From NCBI GenBank assembly GCA_021775525.1, contig JAJFHQ010000055.1, positions 1 through 46,437 of the forward strand: DNA of 46,437 nt, written 5' to 3'. The position numbers were made by a program, and so were the translations under genes. Below, in pieces: positions 15,524 through 24,682 of this stretch (position 1 is its first letter; every line of letters starts with the position of its first letter). Under the pieces are notes generated by a model, which searched no databases, was not told the origin of the DNA, and saw nothing but the letters and a program-made list of their open reading frames with translations. This stretch comes from Hyphomicrobiales bacterium (lineage in GTDB: Bacteria > Pseudomonadota > Alphaproteobacteria > Rhizobiales > Methyloligellaceae).

Positions 15524-15922
15524 ATGACAATTGCTGTCATGCGCGTATTGCTCATCGCATTTCTGGGTTTGCTCATTGCCGGGGGCGGGTATGACCGTGC
15601 TCGGTCCGAGGATAAGGCACCCAAAGCCAAGCCTTCCGACAGCATGATCATCGGTGTCGCCCAGCAATTTGTTTTGGAACATTTCAAGCGCCAGCCGGCT
15701 GATTATTTCGATGTCGCTTTTGACATCGCCAACATCCATCCCCAGGATGACAAAAATTACTGGGCAGTTGTTGGTGGTTTTATGGCGGATGCGGGCGGTA
15801 AAAATTACAAGCCCCATGCCTTCGGAATTGCGATGCGGCTGATCTGCCCCGAGCATGAAAAATTGACATGCTGGCAAATGGAAAAGCTGGTGATCGACCA
15901 GACGATTATTCTGAATAATTAG
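15524..15922 (+). CDS. Hypothetical exported protein
   Basis: A hydrophobic N-terminal segment (MRVLLIAFLGLLIAGGGY from residue 6) looks like a signal peptide and is followed by a Lys/Pro-rich linker. A compact domain of about 95 residues then contains FDVAFDIANIHPQDDKNYWAVVGGFMADAG and two cysteines (LICPEHEKLTCWQMEK). Starts at 15524 or 15539 are both possible. It follows slyD after the terminator and converges on the SAF-domain gene. I do not recognise the family. Confidence 0.72.
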   Translation: MTIAVMRVLLIAFLGLLIAGGGYDRARSEDKAPKAKPSDSMIIGVAQQFVLEHFKRQPADYFDVAFDIANIHPQDDKNYWAVVGGFMADAGGKNYKPHAFGIAMRLICPEHEKLTCWQMEKLVIDQTIILNN

Positions 15923-15939
15923 AGACCAACGCTGTATTC

Positions 15940-17244
15940 TTAACTGAACGCCTGCTCCATGGCACGGCGTGTTTTCACCGCTTCCATCGTTTCATCCACC
16001 GACACATCGTCCCAGCGCACCGTCTCGCCTTCCTTGATATCCCGATTGAGCTTCACGGCGTGTGCCAGGCCAATCGGCAACGCACCGAACTGCAGGCTCT
16101 TGGCGGAAGGCTGGGCCTTGCCCCAGACCGTGTAGCCGCCTTCACCGTCCAGCAATTCGCCTTGTTTCAGGTTGCGCTTGGCGATCGAGACAACGTCGGA
16201 CATGAAATTGCGTGTTTGTCCGGTCGGTTCATTCCGTAGCACGGCGGAAAGGGCAGAGATCCCAAGTTCCAGCCCGATCAAATGGTAAGGGCGGTACATG
16301 GCAGAGTATTGGCCGGAAGGGTCGGTTTTCAGCCCATATTGTTTAAAGCAGGCGCGGGCATATTCATTGGGTGCTTCGAACACGGTATAGACACCCCAGC
16401 GCAGATTGTTCTCTATCTCGCTGCCGTCCCGGTAAATTGACGAGATGACTTCCACTTGACCTTTATGGTCGAGCAACCCGCCATCTGCTGCCGGGATCAG
16501 CTTGTTCTGCAATTCATCGGTAGGCACGTCCGGGAAACTAAGCCCATTAGGTGAGGGGGAGAGACCGGTAGCGTTGGCAATGGCTGTCATCTCGATGCCG
16601 GACTTTGTGCCGTCGAGAAACGAGTTGAACATTTGCGGGTTCATGCCCGCTTTCTTCGCCCCTTCCGGTGTCTGGCCGTAATGCTCCCACACGGTGTCCG
16701 GTGTTGAGGCGTGATAGCTGGGCAGATATTTGGTGCCTTTGCCTGCAGAGACCACCTCAAAACCAGCCGCACGCGCCCAGTCTACGATTTCGCACACGAG
16801 TGCCGGCTGGTCGCCATAGGCCATGGAATAAACGACACCGACACTTTCCGCTTCGCGTGCCAGCAGGGGTCCAGCGAGCACATCAGCCTCCACATTGACC
16901 ATGACGATGTGCTTGCCATTGGCGAAGGCGGTACGTGCATGGGCGATGCCGGCAGGAGGCGAGCCGGTAACCTCAAGGACAACATCCACATCATCACGCG
17001 CGGCCAGTTCCTTGCCGTCTTCATGAAAGGACACACTGTCGATGCGTTCTTCTTCCCAGCCGACATTTTTGCACGCTGCACGTGCGCGATCCGGATCAAG
17101 ATCGGCAATCGCCGTGACTTCGAGCGGGCTGGTCGGAACCTGGTTGAGAAACATGGAGCCGAATTTTCCGGCACCAATGAGGCCGACACGAACGGGGTCT
17201 TCTCCGCGTTCGATACGCGCGAGGGCAAGGGCGTTGAGATTCAT
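15940..17244 (-). CDS. SAF-domain NAD(P)-dependent oxidoreductase, homoserine dehydrogenase-like (COG4091 type)
   Basis: The N-terminal Rossmann fold carries the dinucleotide loop VGLIGAGKFGSMFLNQV (about residues 19-35) and DVVLEVTGSPPAG, with a homoserine-dehydrogenase-like centre (VNVEADVLAGPLLAREAESVGVVYSMAYGDQPAL). A C-terminal SAF-like part (LKQGELLDGEGGYTVWGK..., then LNRDIKEGETVRWDDV) follows. Such fusions are annotated as predicted homoserine dehydrogenases, but no reaction is established for this group. The gene lies seven bases downstream of the PhyH dioxygenase gene on the same strand, its binding site overlapping that gene's end, so the two enzymes are probably consecutive steps of one pathway. 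Confidence 0.85.
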   Translation of the reverse strand: MNLNALALARIERGEDPVRVGLIGAGKFGSMFLNQVPTSPLEVTAIADLDPDRARAACKNVGWEEERIDSVSFHEDGKELAARDDVDVVLEVTGSPPAGIAHARTAFANGKHIVMVNVEADVLAGPLLAREAESVGVVYSMAYGDQPALVCEIVDWARAAGFEVVSAGKGTKYLPSYHASTPDTVWEHYGQTPEGAKKAGMNPQMFNSFLDGTKSGIEMTAIANATGLSPSPNGLSFPDVPTDELQNKLIPAADGGLLDHKGQVEVISSIYRDGSEIENNLRWGVYTVFEAPNEYARACFKQYGLKTDPSGQYSAMYRPYHLIGLELGISALSAVLRNEPTGQTRNFMSDVVSIAKRNLKQGELLDGEGGYTVWGKAQPSAKSLQFGALPIGLAHAVKLNRDIKEGETVRWDDVSVDETMEAVKTRRAMEQAFS

Positions 17245-17251
17245 TTCTTTG

Positions 17252-18052
17252 CTACTCCGCCGCTACCGAATAGTTCCGCGCATATTCCAGCAGAGCATCG
17301 TCTGCCACAGCCTCGATCGGAGCAAAATCACGATGCGCGATCCAGTCCTCCCGGGTGAATTTGGTAATGTGATTGGAGACAGCACACAAGGTCAGATACA
17401 CGATCTTGCGCGGGTAAGGCGTCATATTGGGCGGTGATGCGTGCACAAGATTTCCATGAAACATCAGAATCGCGCCGGGCTTGCCGGTCGGGGCGATGAT
17501 CCCGCCTTCATCGGCCAGCCGGGTGATGTCATCCTTGTCCAGGGTCCAGAGCGGATAGGAGGTAGTCTCCAGGTCATGGCCGGCATCAAGCACGCCGTGC
17601 TTGTGGCTCTTGGGGATGATCATCAGTGGGCCATTGATGGCCATCACCTCATCCATGAACACGGCGATGTTCATGGCGCGGGCTTCGGGCATGCCGTCGT
17701 CACGCGCCCAGGTGCCGTAATCCTGATGCCACTGCCACAGCTCGCCGTCGAACGGCGCTTTTGCGTTCACCTTGTACTGGTGCATGTAGAGTTTCTCGCC
17801 GAGTAACTGCTTGACGGGTTCAATAAGCCGAGGGTGCGCGCCCAGCAGTCTGAAGGCCTCATTGTAGGTATGAGCAGAGAAAGCGGTACGTGGGGCGCCG
17901 GTGCTCTCGCGCCACACTTCCTTGCGGTCTGATTTGTAGATTTCCACTGCTTCAGCGCGAAGAACTGCGACTTCCTCGTCGGAAAAGCATTCCGGCAGAA
18001 ACAGGTATCCCTGCTCGTCGAATTCGGCAAGTTGCTCACTTGTGAGCTTCAT
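17252..18052 (-). CDS. Phytanoyl-CoA dioxygenase (PhyH)-family Fe(II)/2-oxoglutarate enzyme
   Basis: The 2-His-1-Asp facial triad is visible as WHQD (H109, D111) and the second histidine in FHGNLVHASPPN (H204), with R215 placed to bind 2-oxoglutarate. The WHQDYGTWARDDGMPEARAM and NGPLMIIPKSHKHG blocks are like those of the ectoine hydroxylase branch, but no ectoine biosynthesis genes are nearby. It would hydroxylate a small substrate using O2. GGAGG five bases before the ATG at 18052 supports the start. The substrate probably feeds, or comes from, the downstream SAF-domain dehydrogenase. Confidence 0.88.
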   Translation of the reverse strand: MKLTSEQLAEFDEQGYLFLPECFSDEEVAVLRAEAVEIYKSDRKEVWRESTGAPRTAFSAHTYNEAFRLLGAHPRLIEPVKQLLGEKLYMHQYKVNAKAPFDGELWQWHQDYGTWARDDGMPEARAMNIAVFMDEVMAINGPLMIIPKSHKHGVLDAGHDLETTSYPLWTLDKDDITRLADEGGIIAPTGKPGAILMFHGNLVHASPPNMTPYPRKIVYLTLCAVSNHITKFTREDWIAHRDFAPIEAVADDALLEYARNYSVAAE

Positions 18053-18122
18053 CGCTTCCTCCCCAAATGATTGCTTCTTGGGAGTTTAGCGTTCTCTACA
18101 CGAAATGACACTGTTGTTGTGT

Positions 18123-19277
18123 TTATCCAGAGATTTTAGGGCTGCGATCACCATATTGCCTGAGTATCCGCGCATAATCCTGCGCCCACGCGCCCGCTTC
18201 CCATTTGCGAGCAATGATTCCCGAAACCCACCAGGCAATCAGTGCAATAGCGATGCCCGCATAACCGTCGATAGCGTAATGCCAGGCGAGATGGACGGAG
18301 CCCAGCAGGATCAAGCCTGTGAAGATGAACAGTGCAATCCCGAGTTTGCGGTTGATATGCCAGCAGGCGAGTGCGAACAGGAGAGCAGCCGCATTGTGCA
18401 TACTCGGCATGGCAGAGATGCCCAGCCTGAGACCTTTGCCCTGATAGCCATCCCACAGCAGCATTTGTGTATCGATGGACCAGACCGGAAATGTTTCGTT
18501 CAAAGTATGGAGATAGTCGAGGAGTGGCACGAACGGGTCTGGTGAGTTTCCTGTCAACGCATAGTAGCAGGGACCGGCGGAAGAGAAGACGATCGCCATG
18601 AGATTGCCGCCGATACCCCATGTGAGCATGAAAGCCAGGAAAAAACGCGTACGCAGCACGGAGGGCACACGGGCGAAAGCTAGGCCCGACACCAGGATCC
18701 ACATCACCATGAACCAGAGGTGGTAGCAGGCGACCAGAAGCAGTGTGATAGGAGCGTAACCGAGGATGGGGTGCAGCCACTCCCAGGGCGCGCGGCCAAA
18801 ATGAAGCCACTTGTCCCACGCGATAAAGGTGGTGTCCCAAGCGAATGGCTGGACGATCGGAACCGAGCCCTTGAGATAGGCAAACACATTCATGAAGAAT
18901 ACGAAGACAATCACAATCGCTAACCCGTTCGCAGCCCGGTCCGGTTGACGCAGGAAGTCCCACACATCTCTAATAAGGGCTGGGATGGGGTGTTCCGGCT
19001 TGATCACTGTAGCCAGGTGATAAAAGCGCAGCGACAGGATGCTCAGCGGCAGGATCACGCCGAGAAAGGTCGCAAAAGACAAGGCCAGGGTGATGAGTCC
19101 CGGAGGCGTCAGGCCTGGCGTCGCGGCAGTGATGGCGACGGCACAAATAATGTGAATGGCAAGCAGAATGAAAAGCGGTGCGTGGCTTTTCAGCGCCGGG
19201 ATCCAAAGTTCCGAAAAGGCAGCCCAGCGTTGCGAGCGGATAGGCTCCAGAGAATCTGGATTGGTGATCGTATACAT
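18123..19277 (-). CDS. PAP2-superfamily membrane phosphatase/phosphotransferase (Aur1-like)
   Basis: A polytopic protein of about 384 aa with roughly ten hydrophobic segments carries the PAP2 active-site motifs near its C-terminus: SAMPSMHNAAALLFAL (domain 2) and GSVHLAWHYAIDGYAGI (domain 3), with the catalytic histidines in PSMH and WHYAID. The large N-terminal membrane region resembles the inositolphosphotransferase/Aur1-like PAP2 branch more than the small phosphatidate phosphatases. It probably acts on a lipid phosphate or phospho-head-group in the inner membrane. GAGGGG before the ATG at 19277 supports this start over one at 19313. Confidence 0.87.
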   Translation of the reverse strand: MYTITNPDSLEPIRSQRWAAFSELWIPALKSHAPLFILLAIHIICAVAITAATPGLTPPGLITLALSFATFLGVILPLSILSLRFYHLATVIKPEHPIPALIRDVWDFLRQPDRAANGLAIVIVFVFFMNVFAYLKGSVPIVQPFAWDTTFIAWDKWLHFGRAPWEWLHPILGYAPITLLLVACYHLWFMVMWILVSGLAFARVPSVLRTRFFLAFMLTWGIGGNLMAIVFSSAGPCYYALTGNSPDPFVPLLDYLHTLNETFPVWSIDTQMLLWDGYQGKGLRLGISAMPSMHNAAALLFALACWHINRKLGIALFIFTGLILLGSVHLAWHYAIDGYAGIAIALIAWWVSGIIARKWEAGAWAQDYARILRQYGDRSPKISG

Positions 19278-19457
19278 GAACCGGCCCCTCACTTGCCTTG
19301 AAAGTGGGAGCATCCTACCGCGAGCTCTCTAAAGTCCCGTTAATTCGAGCGCATAATTTCTGCTGTCTGTCTCAATTGTTCAGGAGGGAATGCAGACAAG
19401 GTGAGAATGTAAATATTTGGCTATTAAATTATTGAATTCAATGGGTTGCTGAATTTA

Positions 19458-20141
19458 TCAGAAGGGTGCCACGGGGGATCGAAAGCGCCCACCGAGAAGG
19501 TAAAACATAAATTTGAAACCTTCCGAAACGGCGAGTTGCGCGGATTTTTGATCGAGCCACCACTGTGTTTTGAGCCTGCCTTCGGGTGGTGATGTCATCA
19601 TGAACCGCATATCTGGCATAGCCGCTTCGAATATCAACTTCGCACGACGGCTATGGAATGGCGAGGTGACAAGAATTATCCCCTTCGGTTTCCCCGCTTT
19701 TGAACCGGTCATTTGTTGATTGAGAAAATTCTGAAATGCTTCCGCCTCTTCTGATGTTGAAATATGACCATCACCGAAAGCCAGGAGAGCGTTTTCCGGC
19801 ACACCGAGATGGATCATTAAGCGATGGCGCATTTCACGCGGGGCCGGGACCTCAATACCCATCGCCTTGCGTATCTCGTGGAAACGTGTCGGTGGAGGAA
19901 CCCGGGCGTTAGATAGAGCCAGCTTTGGCGCATAGCCCGCTTTGTACAGTTCTGCGGCTTTAATTATACGGTGCCAGTTACCGGCCAGCGGAACGATGTA
20001 ATCGGCTTTTTGAATTTTATCTTCAACCTGAAGAATTCGGGGCAATAGCGGGACAGCAAGCGCAACCGCCATCAGTCCAATGACAGCCAGGACACCGACA
20101 AACTGAAAGAATAGGCGAGCAGGTCGACTGAAAAGGCGCAT
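19458..20141 (-). CDS. YdcF/ElyC/SanA-like DUF218 membrane protein
   Basis: An N-terminal anchor helix (FFQFVGVLAVIGLMAVALAVPLL) is followed by the DUF218 fold: ADYIVPLAGNWHRIIKAAELYKAGYAPKLALSN, MIHLGVPENALLAFGDGHISTSEEAEAF and IILVTSPFHSRRAKLIFEAAMP, with the usual polar residues in SxSTxEE-like and SPFHSRR positions. ElyC and SanA members affect envelope integrity, but the biochemical activity of this family is not settled. It lies downstream of the Lrp gene and a 23-aa ORF on the same strand, and may share their transcript. Confidence 0.82.
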   Translation of the reverse strand: MRLFSRPARLFFQFVGVLAVIGLMAVALAVPLLPRILQVEDKIQKADYIVPLAGNWHRIIKAAELYKAGYAPKLALSNARVPPPTRFHEIRKAMGIEVPAPREMRHRLMIHLGVPENALLAFGDGHISTSEEAEAFQNFLNQQMTGSKAGKPKGIILVTSPFHSRRAKLIFEAAMPDMRFMMTSPPEGRLKTQWWLDQKSAQLAVSEGFKFMFYLLGGRFRSPVAPF

Positions 20142-20187
20142 GGGCTATCATCCGGTTGGCTTTGAGTTCGGGTCTTAGGCTGATGCG

Positions 20188-20259
20188 CTAGCTGCTGAGC
20201 CACAGCAATAGCATGAACACGAAAACAAACCCGATCGGCATGAGCAGCCACCGGGTCAT
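20188..20259 (-). CDS. 23-aa hydrophobic ORF overlapping the Lrp stop codon
   Basis: The ATG overlaps the Lrp stop as ATGA, a typical coupling arrangement, and encodes MTRWLLMPIGFVFVFMLLLW followed by LSS and TAG. The product would be a single membrane helix. It could be a functional microprotein or a chance ORF. The stop/start overlap is the main support, and no separate binding site is needed for coupled translation. Confidence 0.45.
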   Translation of the reverse strand: MTRWLLMPIGFVFVFMLLLWLSS

Positions 20260-20738
20260 GTCTCGATCCTGACATTGGGGATTGGCGGCAAGCGCCGTTT
20301 GACCGGGGATGACTGGACCAGCGACGTGTTGGTCATAGCGTAGGGGACGATTTCATCGATTAATACTTCCAGTTCGCTCACCGATTTCACATGGGCGCGG
20401 GCGATGAAACAGTCTTCACCGGTGATCCGGTCACATTCAACGATGGCCGGCAGTTTTTCCAGGATTTTTGCAACCTTGTGAAACAGACCCGGCATGGGCC
20501 GAATGCGAATCCATGCAGTGAGTTCAAGACCGAGAGCTTGCGGGTTGATGGTTGCTGTATATCCGGTGACGATACCGGCTTCCTCAAGTCGCCTGATTCG
20601 TTCCGAAACGCTCGGTGCGGAGAGGCCTACCTTGCGGGCTATTTCAGCCGTACTGGTGCGCGCATCATCTACAAGAGTCTGCAGTATATGCCCGTCTATC
20701 CGGTCAGGATCACCATTTTTGTTTCGAAGGCTTTTCAT
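20256..20738 (-). CDS. Lrp/AsnC-family transcriptional regulator
   Basis: The N-terminal winged HTH (DGHILQTLVDDARTSTAEIARKVGLSAPSVSERIRRLEEAGIVTGYTATINPQALG, about residues 15-70) and C-terminal RAM/AsnC ligand domain (PMPGLFHKVAKILEKLPAIVECDRITGEDCFIARAHVKSVSELEVLIDEIV) are complete. Such octamer-forming regulators sense amino acids. It is divergent from an EamA-type exporter and close to an aminotransferase, so control of amino acid export is a reasonable inference. Its stop overlaps a 23-aa ORF. Confidence 0.92.
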   Translation of the reverse strand: MKSLRNKNGDPDRIDGHILQTLVDDARTSTAEIARKVGLSAPSVSERIRRLEEAGIVTGYTATINPQALGLELTAWIRIRPMPGLFHKVAKILEKLPAIVECDRITGEDCFIARAHVKSVSELEVLIDEIVPYAMTNTSLVQSSPVKRRLPPIPNVRIET

Positions 20739-20753
20739 TCGATATGCAGCCCA

Positions 20754-20810
20754 ATTAAATTAGATATTGGTTATAAATGCCTAATTAATATCATATAAAA
20801 TAGCCGTTTT
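20754..20810. promoter_or_regulatory. AT-rich divergent control region between lrp-like and exporter genes
   Basis: An AT-rich tract (ATTAAATTAGATATTGG, then TAATTAATATCATATAAAA) with ATTA...TAAT symmetry lies between the divergent starts. Lrp proteins bind AT-rich symmetric sites and usually control their own divergent partner, so this is the likely operator. No exact consensus can be defined by eye. Confidence 0.45.
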
Positions 20811-20854
20811 GCCTATCATAGTAAAGCCCTGTGATATCTGTCTGAAGGGCACAT

Positions 20855-21730
20855 ATGAACCAGGCTGCACCTCCGGGATTAACGCAAGCTGCCAATGCCG
20901 TCCCACCGCATTTGTGGTTCGGTGTGAGTGCTGTGTTCCATTATCTGGGGCCGGCCTTCGCGGTGCTCCTTTTCCCTTCCGTGGGAGTTCTGGGCGTTGC
21001 GTGGCTCCGGATCGCGTCGGCGGCAGCCATCTTCGCGCCCGTTACGAAGCCGTGGCAGACCTTTCTGAATGCCGATATGCGGACAAGGGTGCTTCTCATA
21101 GGGCTTGGTTCATGCCTGGCCATCATGAACAGCGCGTTCTACTTGGCGCTCGACAAGTTACCCATGAGCCTGGTTGCGGCAATGGAATTTGTCGGTACTG
21201 TTGGCGTGGCGCTCTACGGGGTGCGGACGCGGCGCAATCTTCTAGCTCTGGCGTTTGCAGTTGCGGGTGTTGTCATTCTGATCGATGTCCATTGGTCCGT
21301 GGAGCCATGGGGATTGTTCTGGGCAGCCCTCAACGGCGTTTTATTCGTCGGCTACATCGTTCTTGGACACAAAATCTCTGAAAGCGGTGCCAGCGGCGGA
21401 GTCGAGCGGTTGGGGGCGGCGATGATGCTGGCGTTTGTGTTCGTTATGCCCATCGGCTTCATCGAAGCGCTCAAGGCTTTCGGGTCGATGAACCTGATCC
21501 TTGCCGGTATTGGTGTCGGATTCTGTTCTTCGGTCATTCCCTACGTCTGTGACCAGTTGGCGATGTCGCGTTTGCCGCGCGCCAGTTTTGCCTTGTTGCT
21601 GGCACTGCTGCCGGCAACAGCCACGCTCATTGGTGCGATTGTCCTGGCGCAACTGCCTAGTGCTACAGATTTGCTGGGCGTGGCTCTGGTGATGGCGGGT
21701 GTTGCGATCCACAATCCGGAACCGGGATAA
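20855..21730 (+). CDS. EamA/RhtA-family exporter
   Basis: Ten hydrophobic segments in two EamA repeats are seen (about residues 20-140 and 150-285). The second repeat has the family-like IPYVCDQLAMSRLPRASFALLLALLPATATLIGAIVL stretch that resembles the threonine/homoserine exporter RhtA. The product would export amino acids or related metabolites across the inner membrane by proton antiport. AAGGGC six bases upstream supports the ATG. It is divergent from the Lrp gene and precedes an aminotransferase on the same strand. Confidence 0.9.
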   Translation: MNQAAPPGLTQAANAVPPHLWFGVSAVFHYLGPAFAVLLFPSVGVLGVAWLRIASAAAIFAPVTKPWQTFLNADMRTRVLLIGLGSCLAIMNSAFYLALDKLPMSLVAAMEFVGTVGVALYGVRTRRNLLALAFAVAGVVILIDVHWSVEPWGLFWAALNGVLFVGYIVLGHKISESGASGGVERLGAAMMLAFVFVMPIGFIEALKAFGSMNLILAGIGVGFCSSVIPYVCDQLAMSRLPRASFALLLALLPATATLIGAIVLAQLPSATDLLGVALVMAGVAIHNPEPG

Positions 21731-21849
21731 TAGCGGTGACCATTTTCGAGATTACACGGCCAATTTTTGTTGCGAGACGTCCTGCCCGGGCCTAGGTTGC
21801 CCTCGGCCTGTTCACACAGGTGTCCCGGATTTCAAATTACAACATATAA

Positions 21850-23061
<1,212 letters not shown>

Positions 23062-23093
23062 GGCCCGCCCCGTCAAAAGAAGGCAGTCCGGAT

Positions 23094-23507
23094 ATGAGTG
23101 CAAATGACATTCTTATGCCACTGATTGGCGGCGCGTTGATCGGTCTTGCCGCTCTCGTTCTGCTTGCCATGAATGGCCGGGTGATGGGGGTCAGTGGCAT
23201 CTGGTCTGGATTGATCCGCTTGTCTGATGGCCTGGCGTGGCGGCTGGCTTTTGTCGCTGGAACCATCACCGCGCCCATTCTGCTGGCAGCATCGGGGCGG
23301 CCTGGCCAGGTGCAAATCGATACAGCCATGCCTGTATTCCTGATCGCCGGATTGCTGGTCGGTCTCGGCACGGCGATCGGCTCAGGCTGCACATCAGGTC
23401 ACGGTATATGCGGTGTGTCACGGCTATCACCACGCTCGATCGTGGCAACTTGCGTGTTTATGTCCATCGGCATAGCCACGGTATTCGTGATCCGGCACGT
23501 GATTTAG
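23094..23507 (+). CDS. YeeE/YedE-family half-transporter, first subunit
   Basis: Four hydrophobic segments and the family motif GSGCTSGHGICGVSRLSPRSIVATCVFM (residues about 97-124) with two cysteines identify a YeeE/YedE (DUF395) protein. In thiosulfate transporters of this superfamily, conserved cysteines hand the sulfur anion through the membrane. Here the transporter is split over two consecutive genes of 137 and 143 codons. The ORF is open from 23022, overlapping the aminotransferase, but the ATG at 23094 begins the first helix. Confidence 0.85.
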   Translation: MSANDILMPLIGGALIGLAALVLLAMNGRVMGVSGIWSGLIRLSDGLAWRLAFVAGTITAPILLAASGRPGQVQIDTAMPVFLIAGLLVGLGTAIGSGCTSGHGICGVSRLSPRSIVATCVFMSIGIATVFVIRHVI

Positions 23508-23516
23508 GAATTTACC

Positions 23517-23948
23517 ATGATGATAATCGGCGCAGCATTTGCCGGATTGCTCCTGGGTGCAGGACTTACGCTTTCGGGCATGGTCAATCCTGCTATCGTT
23601 CTGGGTTTTCTTGATTTTGCGGGCGTATGGAACCCCGCGCTCCTTCTGGTCATGGCAGGCGCTCTAGCGGTATCTCTGCCGGGCTATTGGCTTCTACAGG
23701 GACGCAAGCCGCTGTTCGCGGAAAAACAATTCATTCCAACGCGGCGAGATATTGATGCGCCGCTCGTAGTGGGCAGCACGGTCTTCGGGCTTGGCTGGGG
23801 TCTCGCCGGTATTTGTCCGGGGCCAGCACTGACGATGTTCGGTATTAACCCCCTGATGGCGTTCATTTTTGTGTTTGCCATGACAGTGGGAATGATGCTG
23901 AGCCGCTTCGTGGAGCCATGGCTGCGCGGTACCGGCATACCGGATTGA
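23517..23948 (+). CDS. YeeE/YedE-family half-transporter, second subunit (DUF6691-like)
   Basis: Four hydrophobic segments are present. GLLLGAGLTLSGMVNPAIVLGFLD opens the protein and LGWGLAGICPGPALTMFG (about residues 93-110) carries the CPGP motif of this half of the split transporter. It follows its partner by nine bases with AGGAA before the ATG, so the two are co-translated and probably form one heteromeric pore for thiosulfate or another sulfur species. It converges on the PPOX gene. Confidence 0.87.
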   Translation: MMIIGAAFAGLLLGAGLTLSGMVNPAIVLGFLDFAGVWNPALLLVMAGALAVSLPGYWLLQGRKPLFAEKQFIPTRRDIDAPLVVGSTVFGLGWGLAGICPGPALTMFGINPLMAFIFVFAMTVGMMLSRFVEPWLRGTGIPD

Positions 23949-23960
23949 GAGGCAGGGTCG

Positions 23961-24584
23961 CTAACGCGCCGCTGAAGCCAACTGCTCCTTGAGCAGCACA
24001 TTCTCAGCCTCCAGCTCTCCAACCCTCGCGGTGAGCTTTTCAGTCACCCGGCGTACCATATCCTCGTCATAGCGCGGTAAGATATGCTGCGGGCAATTTA
24101 CATCCCATGCGCTGATTGTGAAGACGAACACGCGCTCGGGCCGTGCCTTGTAGCCGTCTGGCATCAGACTGGCCAACAAGCTCTCATCATCTTCAACGAC
24201 CTTCGCCCGTCCCCAGATTTTCACCCGGCGCCGGTTGGGATAATCCATCAGGAATATGTAGGCATTGTCGTTTTCGGCCAGATTGCCCACCGAAATATAT
24301 TGCTTGTTGCCGCTGTAGTCGGCGAAGGCGAGGGTGCGTTCATCCAGTATCTTCAAGAATCCCTTCGGGCCGCCGCGATGCTGGATATAGGGTTGGCCAT
24401 CCTTACTGCTCGTGGCGAGATAGATGCTGTCGCGCTCTGCGATAAAGGAACCCAGATCATCGGTGATGATGTTCTGGAAATCCCGTTTTTCAGCCATTTT
24501 GACATAACCGTCTCGCGAACCGCGCTTTTCCTGCTCGGCTTTGACTGAGGGTGTAAATGCTATATCGCTGACAAAGTCACTCAT
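23961..24584 (-). CDS. Pyridoxamine 5'-phosphate oxidase-like (PPOX) flavoprotein
   Basis: The PPOX-class split-barrel is visible: SIYLATSSKDGQPYIQHRGGPKGFLKILDERTLAFADYSGNKQYISVGNLAENDNAYIFLMDYPNRRRVKIWGRAKVV. The RHGG-P-like and NK-Y-S-NL segments place it among FMN-binding members. The C-terminal WDVNCPQHILPRY block and a terminal coiled-coil-like helix (VTEKLTARVGELEAENVLLKEQL) are also seen. It is probably an FMN- or F420-type oxidoreductase of unknown substrate. GGAG seven bases upstream favours the ATG at 24584 over that at 24596. Confidence 0.88.
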   Translation of the reverse strand: MSDFVSDIAFTPSVKAEQEKRGSRDGYVKMAEKRDFQNIITDDLGSFIAERDSIYLATSSKDGQPYIQHRGGPKGFLKILDERTLAFADYSGNKQYISVGNLAENDNAYIFLMDYPNRRRVKIWGRAKVVEDDESLLASLMPDGYKARPERVFVFTISAWDVNCPQHILPRYDEDMVRRVTEKLTARVGELEAENVLLKEQLASAAR

Positions 24585-24637
24585 GACACGCTCCAAAGCG
24601 GCATTTTATTGAACATAATCAAGCACAAACCTTTGCG

Positions 24638-24674
24638 TTGAGGCCACCCCATATCCAAAATGGAGTGGCCTCAA
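24638..24674 (-). terminator. Possible terminator hairpin after the hydrolase gene
   Basis: A perfect 10-bp stem (TTGAGGCCAC/GTGGCCTCAA) with an inner CAT/ATG pair lies just past the hydrolase stop. It lacks a clear U tract on either strand, so termination is uncertain, although the position fits. Confidence 0.5.
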
Positions 24675-24682
24675 GGTCATCC

